Source: Dioscorea cayenensis subsp. rotundata (lineage: Eukaryota; Streptophyta; Magnoliopsida; Dioscoreales; Dioscoreaceae). Taken from it: a stretch of 64,000 nt of DNA. The notes under the pieces are model-generated. The model saw only the letters and a program-made list of their open reading frames with translations. It was not told the origin of the DNA and searched no databases. A program made the position numbers and the translations under genes. The DNA lies in the NCBI RefSeq assembly GCF_009730915.1, contig NW_024088187.1, positions 1 through 64,000 on the forward strand. The letters run 5' to 3'. Shown piece after piece: positions 49,251 through 59,949 of the stretch; the stretch's first letter is position 1, and every line of letters begins with the position of its first letter.

Positions 49251-50048
49251 ACACTATCAGAATTTAATATAAATTGATAAATATTAAAAGAAATAAATAC
49301 ATCAAATTGAAGATGAGGTTAAGGTCCAAATTAGAGTGCGTGTGTATACATATATTTCGGCAGATAATGAAAAGTGCATGTGTAGAGGATCATGTTTTGA
49401 TTTTGATTGGCTCGTGGATGCTAAGAATTTTGCCATCAATCCTTATTTATTTATTTATTTTCATTAAAAAAAAATAAATTTAGTAAAACTAGTCACAAGC
49501 CATCAAATAATTACAATGGTTGATAAAACAAAAAAAAAGACAACAAGAACAAACAAATATTAAATAAAAGAGGACCACATTCCAAAAAAACAAAGAGGAG
49601 CGAAAGATAAACAAAACAACATAAGTTTCTAAAGTAAAAGTGATATTCAGAAAATAATCTTTAAAATAGATCATTTATCCTAAATTTCAAAAATGAATAG
49701 AAGCCGAAGTAAAATCAAAATAAATATATATAAAATAAAAGTGACACCCAAAAAAACAATTTTGAAGATGAATAATCCATCCTAGATTTCAAAGAAGCAC
49801 TAGCGAGGGATATCAAATCATATGAATCTTTATCATTATTATCATTTAGTAATCACTTAATAACATATTGGTTTCTTTTAGCTTGTACATCATAAAAATA
49901 AAAAAATATATAAATATATATATATATATATAATGAAAGGGGGAATATTTCTTCAATCGATGATCACTTGATAACGATTTGAAGAAGAAACCTTAATTAA
50001 TCCCATTTATTCCAGTAATTAAACACACTTAAATATAATTAGACATGA
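49251..50048. other. 3' flank of protease copy 3
   Basis: Non-coding, colinear with 33620-34140. It has a (TA)n run near 49914-49932. Unlike the first block it lacks the solo LTR. Confidence 0.55.
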
Positions 50049-51722
50049 TCAATCACAAGCTCCTGAACCAAACCCAATGACTTTGTTTCCCACATCATAA
50101 AAACACACCAATTTTACGTTGCTGAACATTCCCAATGATCCCAACATCGCCGGCGTCACTATTTCCGGCGAAGGCCAAGCAAACTTGAGACAAACTCACA
50201 ACGAACACTATTCCGAAGAGATCCAAATCCACCACCACGTCGCCGGTGAACTCCAACGACACCGTCGGAATGTCCACCGTCTCATAGCTTGATAAGTCAT
50301 AGCAGGTATCAAGTAATTGGAATGCTGGCGCCATGGGATACTTTTGCCATCTGTTTCCGGAATGCATCCCGGAGAAGAGTATGCCGCCGGCGGCAGCTGG
50401 CTAATGACAGTGCCGGAGTCTATTAAAGTTCCGGGGTTGGAGAACACGGTCGGAGAAATGGAGAGCTTTGTTCCGGCCACACTGATGGATTGAAGACCAA
50501 GGAAGTAGAAGGTGGGCATTGATGAATTAGTGAGCATTTGAGTGCAGTTGAAGTTCGCCGGAGCTTCGCCGCCGAAGGTGAGGTAGCCGGCGGAGGAGGT
50601 GGTAGCAGGGAGGCAGTAAGAGAAGACGCCATTATATTTGGTTATAGATTGAGAGATTAAAGACGTCGGGCCTCGCCCGAGGCCGAGGATACCGGCAGTT
50701 TCTCCGAAGAGGCCTGTGTTATTCTCTCCGCAACCAAAGAAGAAGCCGGGGAGAATGTCGGAGGAGGAAAGAGTGAGAGTGTCTTTGGCATAAAAACCTA
50801 TAGTAGTAGAATTGTCCCCGTAAAGAACACCGTAAAGACAAGTGGTACCAGAGCAACCAGATACGTCTAGCTCCGCACAGGCGGGTGCGGAGCAAGACAC
50901 ATTAGAATAAGTTGATGATTGAGTTGGGTCGAAAATTGGCTCTTGTTGGTGATAACAATGGACGGCACAAGGTTGGCATTGGATCCAGGTAACATCGCTT
51001 CCGGTGTCGAAGACGACGGTGAAGTCGTGTGTTGGAGTGCCGAAACTAATGTTTACAATGTAGTTTGAGGTTGAGAAAGAATAGCCTTTGTAAGCTGGGA
51101 TTTTTTTGTTTCCGTGATAGGGAAATTTGGGTTTTATTTAAATAAATAGTGGTGGTAGATGAACGACGATGATTTTTGGATGAAATTTTACACGATATTG
51201 ATCTTGTGTGAGGATTTGCTTGTGGTTTAGTTTTTTAGTTTGTTTCAATGGTGAGCATGCACCGTGTTGGTGGACAAGCTTTAGCCGCGTGCCAGTAGCC
51301 ATTGAATCTGACCAGAAGATTAACATCATAGAAAACAAATTCAACAAGACAAATGAGATAAGAAGTGTTGTTGTATAAAGTCAGTTGACAGTTAGCTGTT
51401 AAACTTTTATAAAAATACTAACAACATAAATATTATAAAAATAAATTAGAATGTATGTATTTAAATTCTAATTACACAAATATGAATATAAAGTTTATTT
51501 TGTTTCTTGGTCACACAATATGAACACAAAGAAAGTCGGCTAAAATTACCTTTGGTTGACACACACATTGGCGCAGGCAACAACGAGGTGAGTTTGACGA
51601 CATGTCGGAAAATCGCCGGAGATTTCTCCGGTGACAAATGAGTAGTGAATGAATGAAGGAGATGATAGAAACAAGAAGGCAAAGCCATAGAAGAAGCTGA
51701 TAGTGAAGGGATGAGAAGCCAT
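50049..51722 (-). CDS. Nepenthesin-type aspartic protease, copy 3 (frame-disrupted)
   Basis: Exon 1 (51550-51722) encodes a hydrophobic signal peptide. Exon 2 (50049-51307) starts with DSMATGTRLKLVHQHGACSP, then the catalytic region with FDTGSD near 51000, the cysteine-rich nepenthesin insert, GFFFGCGENNTGLFG, IDSGTV near 50415 and the C-terminus VIGFGSGACD. It is very close to copy 2 and has no MITE at the equivalent site. Frame breaks occur near 51130 (a stop in the propeptide-mature junction), 50370 and 50105. They may reflect decay or sequence errors. Confidence 0.75.
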
Positions 51723-51767
51723 AGTACAAGATAAAGAATGGTGGTAGCAGCGTACACAAATGGTGGT

Positions 51768-51823
51768 TTATATAAATTTGTTAGCTTTCTTGCTTTTGGA
51801 TGTTTGCCAAGTCAACTAGTCAA
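51768..51823 (-). promoter_or_regulatory. TATA box and paired W-boxes of protease copy 3
   Basis: On the minus strand TTATATAA (51768-51775) is followed by CCACCATTTG. Two TTGAC W-box cores (51811-51815 and 51819-51823) form GTTGACTAGTTGACTT. WRKY factors bind this core in defence genes, which would fit the protease family. Confidence 0.6.
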
Positions 51824-52279
51824 CCAGCCCACATGTGCATGGGTACCCATTATATATATATTTTAATTATTTTTTATATAAATAAATAAACAAGTAAATA
51901 AGTATGTAAAACTTTACCTTGTTATGTTTATTTTCCTAAACTCTCTCACAAAAAGATTTACTTAGTGTTTAATAAGAAAAAAATTTTATTTGTAAAATAA
52001 AAATTGAAGGAGATGAGATTTTATATTACATAATAATAGTCCATTTTTAATATTTATCAAAACACAATAAAAATAATGAAATCAACCTAAACATCTTTAT
52101 TAAAAATTTATATCTAGATTAGGTTTCAAATCTCAATCTCAATTAATTGCACAATTATTTTTGACAGATAAAATAGTATTCAAATGAATTGAGGTAGGGT
52201 TCTAAAAATTAATTAAAAATTTTAAATGTTTGTAGAGATGAACCATACTTATCCTCATGCACTACTCAACTTGTATTAA

Positions 52280-52438
52280 TATAGCCAAAAACCTCTTGGT
52301 CTATTGGTATCAGAGTGTCTACCTAGGGTATGCTGAAAAAGTATGTTTAAACCATAGCTCATGTAGTATGAGAGCATATGTGTATTGAGGGATTAACTTT
52401 GCATTTGTGATTTCTATCCACATTTTGTAAAAAAAAAA
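52280..52438 (+). mobile_element. SINE-like element with poly-A tail
   Basis: An A-box-like CTCTTGGTCTATTGG near 52293 and a B-box-like GTTTAAACCATAGC near 52344 precede a run of A at 52430-52438. The flanks CAACTTG...ATAT and CAACACTTGCATAT are imperfect duplications. Confidence 0.45.
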
Positions 52439-52447
52439 AGCAACACT

Positions 52448-52450
<3 letters not shown>

Positions 52451-52497
<47 letters not shown>
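52451..52497. repeat. (TA)n microsatellite
   Basis: A long pure TA run next to the SINE-like element. Confidence 0.9.
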
Positions 52498-52499
<2 letters not shown>

Positions 52500-53418
52500 G
52501 CTCTTCATTTTTAATCAATAAGCAAAAATATAAATTATATTAACATTAAACATTGTAGGCCATTTCAATTATTAATTTGGTCCCCAATTGATCCCAAGTA
52601 GGCTTTGTTTGCTTGCAATCTTTTAACAACTATCAAGCCTTTGTTGTTTGTTCTTTTATAATAGATGAAGAGTACCTAAATTATTTTGTTGTAAAGTCAA
52701 TTTTAATCCTTAAGTATAATTCACTAATTTATTAATTATCTACTAATACTGAGAATGAATTATTAACATTTCCAGAATTAAATGTAAAAATATTATTTAA
52801 GTACATGCATGCATGCATGTGACAGTTTGAGACAAAATTTGTCTTGTATGTGATGATGTAACATGGAATCTCGATCATAAACCATCTAGATTTTTTTTGG
52901 AATTGTATTTATTTATTTATTTATTTATGTATTTATTTGGTGTATGTGCAATGAGGTTCATAAGTAGAGACTAGGGACTTGATCAATAATTCAGAGAACA
53001 TAATATTTAAATTATAAAAAAATTTAATACTATAGTTGACATGTCAATGGATATATTAAGTTTTTGTTAATATTATTAAATTTGACTCAAGCTCTATTCC
53101 TAATTAATTTGAGTCATATATTTTTATGAATATAGATGAAAACATATTAATTTGTAAGATTAGTACAAGCTTATTCATTCGATATCAAACGGTGCAATTT
53201 ATAAAATATTTGTCAAATATATAAAACCAAATATGATATAGTCGACTTCCACAATATGTATAATGTATCACCTTGGATAGAGGTGTAGAAAACTAATTTT
53301 TTTAAAAAAAATGATATTTAGCTTTATTTTATATTTTTAAAAAATATGAATAAATAACAGTACTAAACAATAAAAACTGAAATATGAAATTAATAGATAA
53401 AAAATAAGTTTAATAAAC
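52498..53418. other. Spacer colinear with the 37200-38600 flank
   Basis: AT-rich with GCATGCATGCATG near 52805 and a (TTTA)n run near 52905. Order and words match the flank beyond protease copy 2. No gene was seen. Confidence 0.5.
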
Positions 53419-53584
53419 CTTTGGGTAATGAGCACATTGTTTTTGGTAACAATGAGCTAACCTTGATTGTACTTCGTTGACTGCCACTAATGTCTCCGAT
53501 GACAAATGAGTAGTGAATGAAGATTGAAGAACGTAACATGAATGTAAAATCATAGACAAGAAGAGAGAAGGTATGAAAAGCCAT
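53419..53584 (-). pseudogene. Exon 1 remnant of a fourth aspartic protease
   Basis: The minus strand encodes MAFHTFSLLVYDF..., with the same exon 1 layout as copies 1-3: a hydrophobic start, IHYS(F/Y)V, then S(L)LP and a GT donor after CCCAAAG. No catalytic exon follows at lower coordinates, where copy 3's upstream flank begins. It is a detached signal-peptide exon. Confidence 0.65.
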
Positions 53585-55558
53585 ATATAATAAAAGATGA
53601 GAAAACTAGCGTGATAAAATGGGTATTTAAATATACTTTGGAACAGTCTATAAAATTAGGGTTCCATGTGAACATGTCACTTTTTCTTATTGCTGGAATT
53701 CTAGATGAAGAAAGACCTAACTATTGACCTAGTCAGCAGTCATATATGTCACAATTCATGTTTCCAGATACCATATTTACTTAATTATTTTTATAAATTA
53801 ATTTTATTTTCTTGCTTATATCTTTGACCTGAGATTAACTAAAATAATTTTATAAAATGACTAATCTAACACTCACTTTCTTCTATTCGATTATATATAT
53901 ATATATATATAAAATTAAAAATAAATCTTCTATTTAGTAGGATTGTTTTTTTTTTATTTAAATTTTTTGAAGAAGATAAAAAACTACTTTACAAGGGGTT
54001 GCCATATTTTATTATAAGTTTAATTAATATCAATTAATTATATTTAAAAAACCTACGTAAGTCCTTAATGTGTTCTACATGGATTGAGATGTTTATTGTC
54101 CAGTGGCCATGTGAAGCGATGTGACCTGTCTATTTTTATAAAAAAAAATCATAAAAATAATGTGATTATATAGGAGTGCAATTCATAGGCAATTAATTGA
54201 GTCTTTGAGTGCATTAATCATCATTACAACAAACACAAAACACAAGCAATGTGTGGACCATTTTTTATTTTCTAATTTCTAAACATAGATATAAATTATA
54301 TCAACGAATAGAACCTTGGAGGTCTTCCCCCACATTTAAAGCGTCAATTTGGTCCGCGATTGATGCCCAACATATGTCTTGTTTGCTAGCAATTTTTCCA
54401 ATATCAAGTCTTTCTTGCTTGTTTTTGTATTACAGACATATGAAGAATATACTTAAATTATTTGGTGGATATCAGTTTGTTTCCCTAATTCTAATGTTCT
54501 AGTTTTAATCTACTAATTACTAAGAATTAATTATAAAATATTGGGCTGGAGTCCACCTTATACGGTGGGCAGATGACCCACAATTAATCAAATTAATTAG
54601 ATTTTAAGAAAAAAAAAGAAAAAAAATTTCTTTCTGTTAATGAGTAAGAAAATCAGAAAGAAAAATTAGAGAATAAAAAATAAAAAGTTTTATATATATC
54701 TACCCATTTTGATTTTCAAAGCTGTTCTTTGTTAGTAATTCTTGAACCGACTTCCTCTTATGTTGTAGATTTTTGGATATTATATATCGGTGATGTTAAT
54801 GCTACTGTTAACATCTGGATCTGGATCTGTGCAAAACAGAACTTTGTATTAATTTCAATTATTTCCTCATATGGAACAAGTCATTTGGTTTTTTTCTCAA
54901 TAAATTTTTTTCACATTAATTAAAAAAATTTTTAGTGCTCTGTAATTAGGTTCATTATTAATTATTGACATTATTGTTTGATTTTCACATGGAGTACATA
55001 GGAAAAATTAGTCTCGATTGTTTAATACAAATCTATTGGGTTATAAGTTGCAATACATATGTTGCTTAAGAAAAAGAGAGCACCACAATCATCTTGATTT
55101 TTGTTATTGTGGACCTTCTGGAAAATTTTCTGTAATTCATTGATGTTGTCTTTGGGAATATTTTAGCTTACGCTTGTTTATTGTGACTTATACGTTGCTA
55201 TCTGCGTGTTCCTTAGGACAAAAAGAATATCATGATCATTTTGATTCTTTCACCTCCTTAGCTATGCGCAGAGGTTATGGCAGCAAAATCAATTGAATAT
55301 GGTTGCACAATAACACATTAAAAAGAAAGGGAACATCAAACAAGCAATCAACAAGAAAGATACAAGGATTTAACATGATTTAGCTTTAAAGCCCACCCTT
55401 CATGGGCAGAGGCGTATCAAAGATGAAGAATACAAGCTTACACAAAGTTTCAACCACCAAAGGTTTTTACAAAACAAGATGAGAATTTAGCCAAATGGCT
55501 TAAAAGGCTTAGATCCAAAGCTAAAACCTTCCTTTCTTCAATGATTTGAAAGATCTAT
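53585..55558. other. AT-rich spacer
   Basis: (TA)n near 53895-53911. The segment 55300-55558 has words that suggest an old retrotransposon fragment (CAATCAACAAGAAAGATACA), but it is not classifiable. No gene is supported. Confidence 0.4.
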
Positions 55559-57281
55559 TGATGAGTGTACAATTGTTTATCATTTTATATTATTTTTGTA
55601 CACTCATTAGCCATGTATCAAAAGTATATTATGGAATTTAATGTTAAACATATTGTATTTTGCATTCTCATGCTTCGGGCAACACTTAAAAGATGAGAGA
55701 GAGAGCCAAAAACAAGAAAAATGTTGTAGACTTAAAATGAAGAAGATGGAGCTTTCTCGGCATTGATCGAATAAGGACAAACCAACATGATGACTTACAG
55801 GTAGCTTACGGCCTGACTTATGGTGGTGAGCCTCTTTCTATAGAACTTTATGGGCATGCTTATACTCGTGAAAGAGGGAGTATAAAGCTAAATCAAAGGA
55901 CCTTACGTGCAAGATTTACGTCCGTAAGTGTGACAAGAAAGACTATCTAGAGGAGTTTACGAGCACAACTCACGCCGTAGAAACTTATGGTCTAGTGCTT
56001 AAGGTAGTAAGCTAGACTCGTAACACAAGATAGAAGGTCTTTATTGATGAGACTTACGGCCATAAGTGATCTCGTAAGGCTCATGACCCATCATCTCCAG
56101 CTCTTTACGGCCACGTCTTTATGACCGTAAGCAACCCGTAGGTGGTACAATATAAATAGATATGATGAAGATTTTTAGGGCAATCTTGATTCTATTCTTG
56201 GGGTGAGGCTAGAGAAGAAGAGAGATGAATCTCCGTGGATTTTATGGGGGATTTTTAAGGAGATTCGATTCTATCATCGAGGAGAGGAAGATTGTAGCCG
56301 CTAAGCTTACCTTGGTAGTGTTTCATGAAAGTCCCATGCTCTCCGGCGATCAACCTCCCGACACGATTGAGAAGGGGTTTTTTGATACTTTGTTTTACTC
56401 TCTTTGTGTCTTTTATTTGAATGCTTTCCTCCATTAATGGAGGGCTAATTTTTTGTAGATGTTTGGGCATAGCTAAACTCTAGGGTTTTATCTTTTGATA
56501 TTGGTTGCATATTCTTATGATTTAGTTGTTTTCTAATTACAATCTATATTATTTGAATCTAATTGTGTGTTTGTATTGTTTGATTGCTATCGTAGGAAAG
56601 CCCTAGTTATCATATTTGATGTGCTTTGACGAGTAGAAATACCCACCCAGCATAGACATACCATGATTAGAGGGGATTGCGAGTAAGCCTAGCAATAGGT
56701 ACTTTGGAGAATTCTTTTCCCCTCAATCCTCCCGAGAGTTTGACAAGTTATTTTTCGCTCTTTGCAATCATGTGAATAGATTTTTAGAAGAAATCACATA
56801 TCTATTATGTATCTCGATTAGGGTAATCTCTTTACAAGAAGAATTACCTATTTAAGGAATTCTTGTTAATTCACATTGAGATTTTTACAAAGTGTAAAAG
56901 CAATTATGTGGTGATCTGCATCAACACCTGACCGATTTAGTTACTATTTACCCCTTGCAAAAGGGGTTTAGTATAATTTAGAAAAATTTTTCGCGTTCAA
57001 ATAGGGATTAAATGTTTAGACAACTTTTGTCCTATACTTAACAAAAACCCAGAGGGATGCTATGTCCCGAACATTGCCTCTTCTCCCGATTTGTCTACCT
57101 CTTTATTTCTTATTTCCTGTTTTTGTTTTCTAATTCTTTTGCACAACATCACAATTTCGATTAGGCTAATTTTTGGGATTGGGGGTTAGTACTAATAATC
57201 TCAATCTCCCTTGTGGATTAGTACCCTATTTTCACTTACATTTTACTAATTGATTAGTGCGTACACTTGCGTCCCCTATCA
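55559..57281. mobile_element. Solo LTR with 5-bp target duplication
   Basis: It starts TGATGAGTGTACA and ends CCCCTATCA, with a perfect TCTAT duplication (55554-55558 and 57282-57286). It is 1723 bp, without retrotransposon genes or a second LTR. Many TTACGGCCGTAAG-like palindromic words occur between 55790 and 56145. A TATA-like TATAAATAGATATG near 56150 could be the former LTR promoter. A truncated relative lies at 39467-40170. Confidence 0.9.
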
Positions 57282-57361
57282 TCTATCCAAGCTCCTTAAA
57301 GTTTGGAGGCTGATCTCAAGGTTTACCGCAAGGTTGTTCTCACCTCTTTCTCAAAAATCGA

Positions 57362-57610
57362 GCACTTCCTCAAGTCTTTCCCTGTGATTAACTTTAAATC
57401 CCCCAATTACTGGGTCAAAGCATACCATGCGTGGTCGTGTTTGGGGGTACTTCTCCAAAAATCTGACTCCAAAGATTAGCATGAGGCACTTCCTCAAGTC
57501 TTTCCTGTGATTAACTTTAAATCCCCAATTACTGGGTCAAAGCATACCATGCGTGGCCGTGTTTGGGGTACTTCTCCAAAAAAATCTGACTCCAGAGATT
57601 AGCATGAGGA
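57362..57610. repeat. 124-bp tandem duplication
   Basis: Two adjacent copies start GCACTTCCTCAAGTCTTTCC at 57362 and 57486. They differ by a few single-base indels in homopolymers and two substitutions. Function unknown. Confidence 0.85.
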
Positions 57611-58721
57611 TAAGCATGCATGTGCTCAAGAGCACATCCAAGCACTTCGCTGGGAGATCATGTTCACCCAAAACTCAAAGGTCTAGTATTAGCAAAGGCT
57701 AAGCACTGTTGTGCTCTTCCATATCTCAAATTCTTGAGATTTATACTGTTTTGAACATGCCCATGTACATATGGACAATAATCTGCTACTTGACACACTA
57801 ATTTGCTACAATGCTATCTTTAAAAATTTCTCAAGCCACATTCACAACACTCTGAACCTTAAGTATAAATTTCTTCATAATTCCTTAATGTTGTTTTCTA
57901 GAATAATTTTTCTTATCCTTGTATATCGTAGACCATTGTGGCTTGTCACTTGTGGAGATCTTGGAGCTGAGCTACCAATTGAGGAAGTTCATTTATTGCT
58001 AGTAATCAATGAAGGACTCATCCTCCTCTCTTTTGTTAATGTTTAATATATATTAATATAGTAAGTAAGGATGACATAGTGGTTACCACTTGTTTCCTTG
58101 CACCATGTTGAGGTACATGATGTGATTTCTTTTTCTTTGGAAGCTCCAAGTTAAGGTTTATTGTTGAACATCCATTAATTACTAATTTGGCCATTAGTTG
58201 AAACCCCTTTTTATCCTATCTTTTTCACGGGAATATATTATTAGAAAATACCACATTATAGAAAAACAGGTGATTGTGGCAGCACTCATTATTAGGAAAT
58301 GGCTTCACATACAACCACCATGGCCAATGCAATTCAAACACCTATAGTTATTTTCACAAGAACTGGTTCTATGGCTATACTTGTGAACCATCACCATCCT
58401 TATGCTACCATCTTTGACCTTACGGATCAGTAAGCTCCTTGACTATTAGCATGGTGAACAAAGTTTTTTGCTTTCACGAGTTTTTATTATTCTTTTTTGG
58501 TCCTTACGGATTACCAACATAATTTAATTACCGAATCACAACTTCTTGTAATATTAACCACATTGCTTAATACTTGTTCGAGAGAGAATTAAGTAGAGGC
58601 TAGCATTTTATCATGAAGTGCATCCGATGTAGATACAGTTTTGGTTTATTGTCAAAATAAACGTTTAATTCTTTATAATTAAGGATAAATAAGTAAGCAT
58701 TGGTTTAAAAGTAATGATCTA
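57611..58721. other. Unassigned sequence
   Basis: Contains one open stretch (57771-58046) whose segment RRPLWLVTCGDLGAELP weakly resembles an AAA-type ATPase strand, but no P-loop is present. Nothing firm. Confidence 0.35.
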
Positions 58722-58855
58722 GGAACCAAAGAATAGCCTAGTGGTTTCCTATCTTATTTGTGTTTGAGAGGTCTCGAGTTCAAAATCTCTCAATGACAAA
58801 TGTAAAAATAAAAAAATAAAAAAAGTCATTTGTCACTAGATTTATCTAAAAGATA
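58722..58855 (+). mobile_element. SINE with 15-bp target duplication
   Basis: Flanked by perfect 15-bp copies of AAAAGTAATGATCTA (58707-58721 and 58856-58870), the mark of target-primed insertion. An A-box-like TAGCCTAGTGGTTTCC is near 58733 and a B-box-like GAGTTCAAAATCTC near 58778, so it is tRNA-derived. It is 134 bp with an A-rich 3' half. Confidence 0.82.
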
Positions 58856-58990
58856 AAAAGTAATGATCTAACAACATAAAAATGACATATAAATATATAG
58901 TAATGAGAAAGTAATTAAGTGTGAGATTAAGAATGATAAGAGGGTTTTGAGATAATTAAACACGATGATCTTCACCCACATCTCTCGACT

Positions 58991-59095
58991 GCGTGTCCTC
59001 AAATAAAGTAATGGTTCCGCGTGTGTTCAAATAAGCGAATGGCTCCACGTGTATGTGTTCAAATAAGCGAATGGCTCCACGTGTGCTCAAATGAA
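58991..59095 (+). promoter_or_regulatory. Tandem G-box repeat upstream of the EAR-motif gene
   Basis: A unit of about 30 bp (ATGGCTCCACGTGTG, then TCAAATAAGCGA) is repeated three to four times. Perfect CACGTG G-boxes lie at 59046-59051 and 59078-59083, and a CGCGTG variant at 59018-59023. G-boxes bind bZIP and bHLH factors. A TATA-like TGTATAGAG is near 59180. Confidence 0.55.
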
Positions 59096-59255
59096 GGGAG
59101 GGAGACAAACGTGCTGTGCTGGCTTATCAGAAGAAGACAATATACATGGTACCTAAAAGAAACCATCACATCCTTGCCTCTGTATAGAGGCAAAGCCCCT
59201 TTAGGGGTATCAAGGTAGTGCGAGTGAAGAGCAAGAGGAGAACGAAGCTAGAGCG

Positions 59256-59573
59256 ATGGAAAATCAAGAAGGTGGTTCATCATCAACAAATGATAATGAT
59301 AGTGGACAGATTTGGAGGCCAGTGGTTGAGCAAGATTCCACCAACAAAATTAATTTGGGATCTGCAACAGACATAGACCTAACATTACGATTAGGTCCTC
59401 CAGGCACAAAAACTACTCAACAAATAATTAGGAGACCTTCAAATCCTCCACCAGAAGATAAAGCACAGCTCACTCTCGGTTTTGGAGACACCAAGCTTTC
59501 CATAAAAGACCCTCAACCAGTCATTGACAAAGGTAAGATGATTGATGAAAGTGATTCTTATATCATTATTTAG
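59256..59573 (+). CDS. Small EAR-motif protein, probable first exon
   Basis: The frame starts MENQEGGSSSTNDNDSG in a good context (GCGATGG). It contains DIDLTLRLGPPG at residues about 39-50, an LxLxL (EAR) motif that resembles Aux/IAA domain I and recruits TOPLESS-type repressors, then a second AQLTLGFG. The rest is disordered and polar. AAAG|GTAAGA at about 59532 is a strong splice donor, so the last dozen residues may be intron read-through and further exons would lie downstream. A hAT element begins only about 400 bases later. The family is not recognised. Confidence 0.5.
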   Translation: MENQEGGSSSTNDNDSGQIWRPVVEQDSTNKINLGSATDIDLTLRLGPPGTKTTQQIIRRPSNPPPEDKAQLTLGFGDTKLSIKDPQPVIDKGKMIDESDSYIII

Positions 59574-59949
59574 AAAAAAAAAATCTTTTGAATAAGTTAT
59601 TTTTTCTATATTCTTTTGCTAAAATTTAAATGATCTTATTTGTGTTTCCATGGAAATCGTGAAAATTAATAATTGAGGATGGATGATAAGTTATTTATTT
59701 TGGTAAAAATTCATCTCTTATATAAGAATATTATTTAATCAAAATTTTGATGATCATGATTATTTTTACTATTTTGATAATGGAATTAATAATATTGATT
59801 AGAAAAGCAATAACTTAATGTGATATGCATTATGGTTTTAGTGATTTTTTATGTAATTAAACAAAAAGTGCATCAATGACACTTGGATTTTTTAGACTTG
59901 CAGACAAACATTAATTTACGATAAAAATTGAATGCAACACACTTGTTTC
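59574..59949. other. AT-rich sequence, probable intron
   Basis: Follows the strong donor at about 59532. No second exon was recognised before the transposon. Confidence 0.4.

Noticed and set aside
57771-58046. Possible AAA-ATPase fragment (RRPLWLVTCGDLG)
   Set aside because: Only one short segment resembles the family; no Walker A or B motif, no intron context and no second piece nearby.
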